A stretch of 64,000 nucleotides of DNA from the NCBI RefSeq assembly GCF_003258705.1, contig NZ_CP029480.1:5315840-5379839 (forward strand), given 5' to 3'. Of this stretch, positions 63,857-64,000 are shown piece by piece (the first letter of the stretch is position 1; each line of letters opens with the position of its first letter). This stretch comes from Arcticibacterium luteifluviistationis (GTDB lineage: Bacteria; Bacteroidota; Bacteroidia; Cytophagales; Spirosomataceae). The translations under genes and the position numbers were made by a program. The notes beneath the pieces are model-generated. The model saw only the letters and a list, made by a program, of their open reading frames with translations, was not told the origin of the DNA and did no database searches.

Positions 63857-63959
63857 CTTTTCTCATAAGAGATAGGACTAAAATAAGATGCAAGCTTTAC
63901 ACCCCTTTTATAAAAAAATAAAATAGTTTTTTTGCTAGTCTTAAGCCACTTCATTTCAC

Positions 63960-63967
63960 TAAGTTTG
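63960..63967 (+). promoter_or_regulatory. -7 element for a gene beyond the window
   Basis: TAAGTTTG fits TAnnTTTG. TTTG at 63931-63934 lies 25 bases upstream, slightly beyond the usual spacing. It is divergent from the ATP synthase operon. Confidence 0.4.
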
Positions 63968-64000
63968 TATCCTTTTCTTCAAGAAAAGTGGCTATTTAAT

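Larger units (their letters stand above)
63692..64000. other. AT-rich spacer upstream of the ATP synthase operon
   Basis: This stretch of more than 300 bases has no gene. It contains a consensus DnaA box, a T-rich tract, and at 63945-63992 the widely spaced arms AGCCACTT/AAGTGGCT around a -7 element that would serve a plus-strand gene beyond the edge. Confidence 0.5.

Overview
The window reads as chromosomal DNA from a Bacteroidota bacterium, most likely of the Cytophagales (genus not assigned). The evidence is a SusC/SusD pair, HmuY-type heme uptake genes, an F-type ATPase subunit a with a long signal-peptide-bearing N-terminus, DUF2480 and BatA-type proteins, many lipoproteins, AT-rich spacers, and repeated matches to the Bacteroidota promoter (TTG, about 20 bp, TAnnTTTG). 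I see no rRNA, tRNA, CRISPR array, insertion sequence or prophage.

Layout. 1-3.5 kb: a secreted protein cut by the window edge, a TlpA-like lipoprotein, a VanZ-like protein and a secreted protein of unknown role. 3.6-7.4 kb: a divergent lipid pair (acyl-ACP desaturase / PlsC acyltransferase) and aspS. 7.4-18 kb: a large periplasmic cytochrome c/beta-propeller lipoprotein, an esterase plus YjbQ, mdh, a YkvA-like protein, tatA, a LysM lytic transglycosylase, a decayed gene, then a threonine-dehydratase-like enzyme coupled to an AlkA-type glycosylase. 18-29 kb: a Crp/Fnr regulator, a DUF1080 lipoprotein, PadR with a PspC/DUF2807 membrane protein, BatA, a glycosyltransferase, and a YciI/DGPF protein next to a long ECF sigma factor. 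29-37 kb: a CRTAC1-type lipoprotein and SusD/SusC.

37-45 kb: a five-gene operon with the make-up of a heme-uptake locus (TonB receptor, DUF4198, HmuY, DUF6686-like, DUF6607-like), with a Fur-like dyad at its promoter, divergent from metE, which lies behind a cobalamin riboswitch. 45-52 kb: DUF4349, folA, and a likely copper cluster (MbnP-like protein, MbnH/MauG-like diheme protein, Cys-rich outer-membrane protein, small Cys protein), then a MazG-like operon. 52-60 kb: an unrecognised zinc-finger-like protein, a GC-rich palindromic repeat, a VOC protein, a D-threonine-aldolase-like enzyme with an unusual GroES-like protein, two thioredoxin-fold proteins and a CcmF/CcsA-type heme lyase. 60-64 kb: atpH-atpF-atpE-atpB and an AtpI-like gene, ended by a terminator with no atpA or atpG following.

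Themes are envelope redox chemistry and metal/heme handling (several CxxC and CxxCH proteins plus the cytochrome c assembly protein that diheme and monoheme proteins need) and TonB-dependent uptake. The least expected observations are a diverged, partly deleted second copy of the ECF sigma-factor gene about 8.3 kb from the intact one, the MbnP/MbnH-like cluster, the structured leader of the desaturase gene, the split ATP synthase operon, and a single consensus DnaA box in an AT-rich stretch at the right edge.
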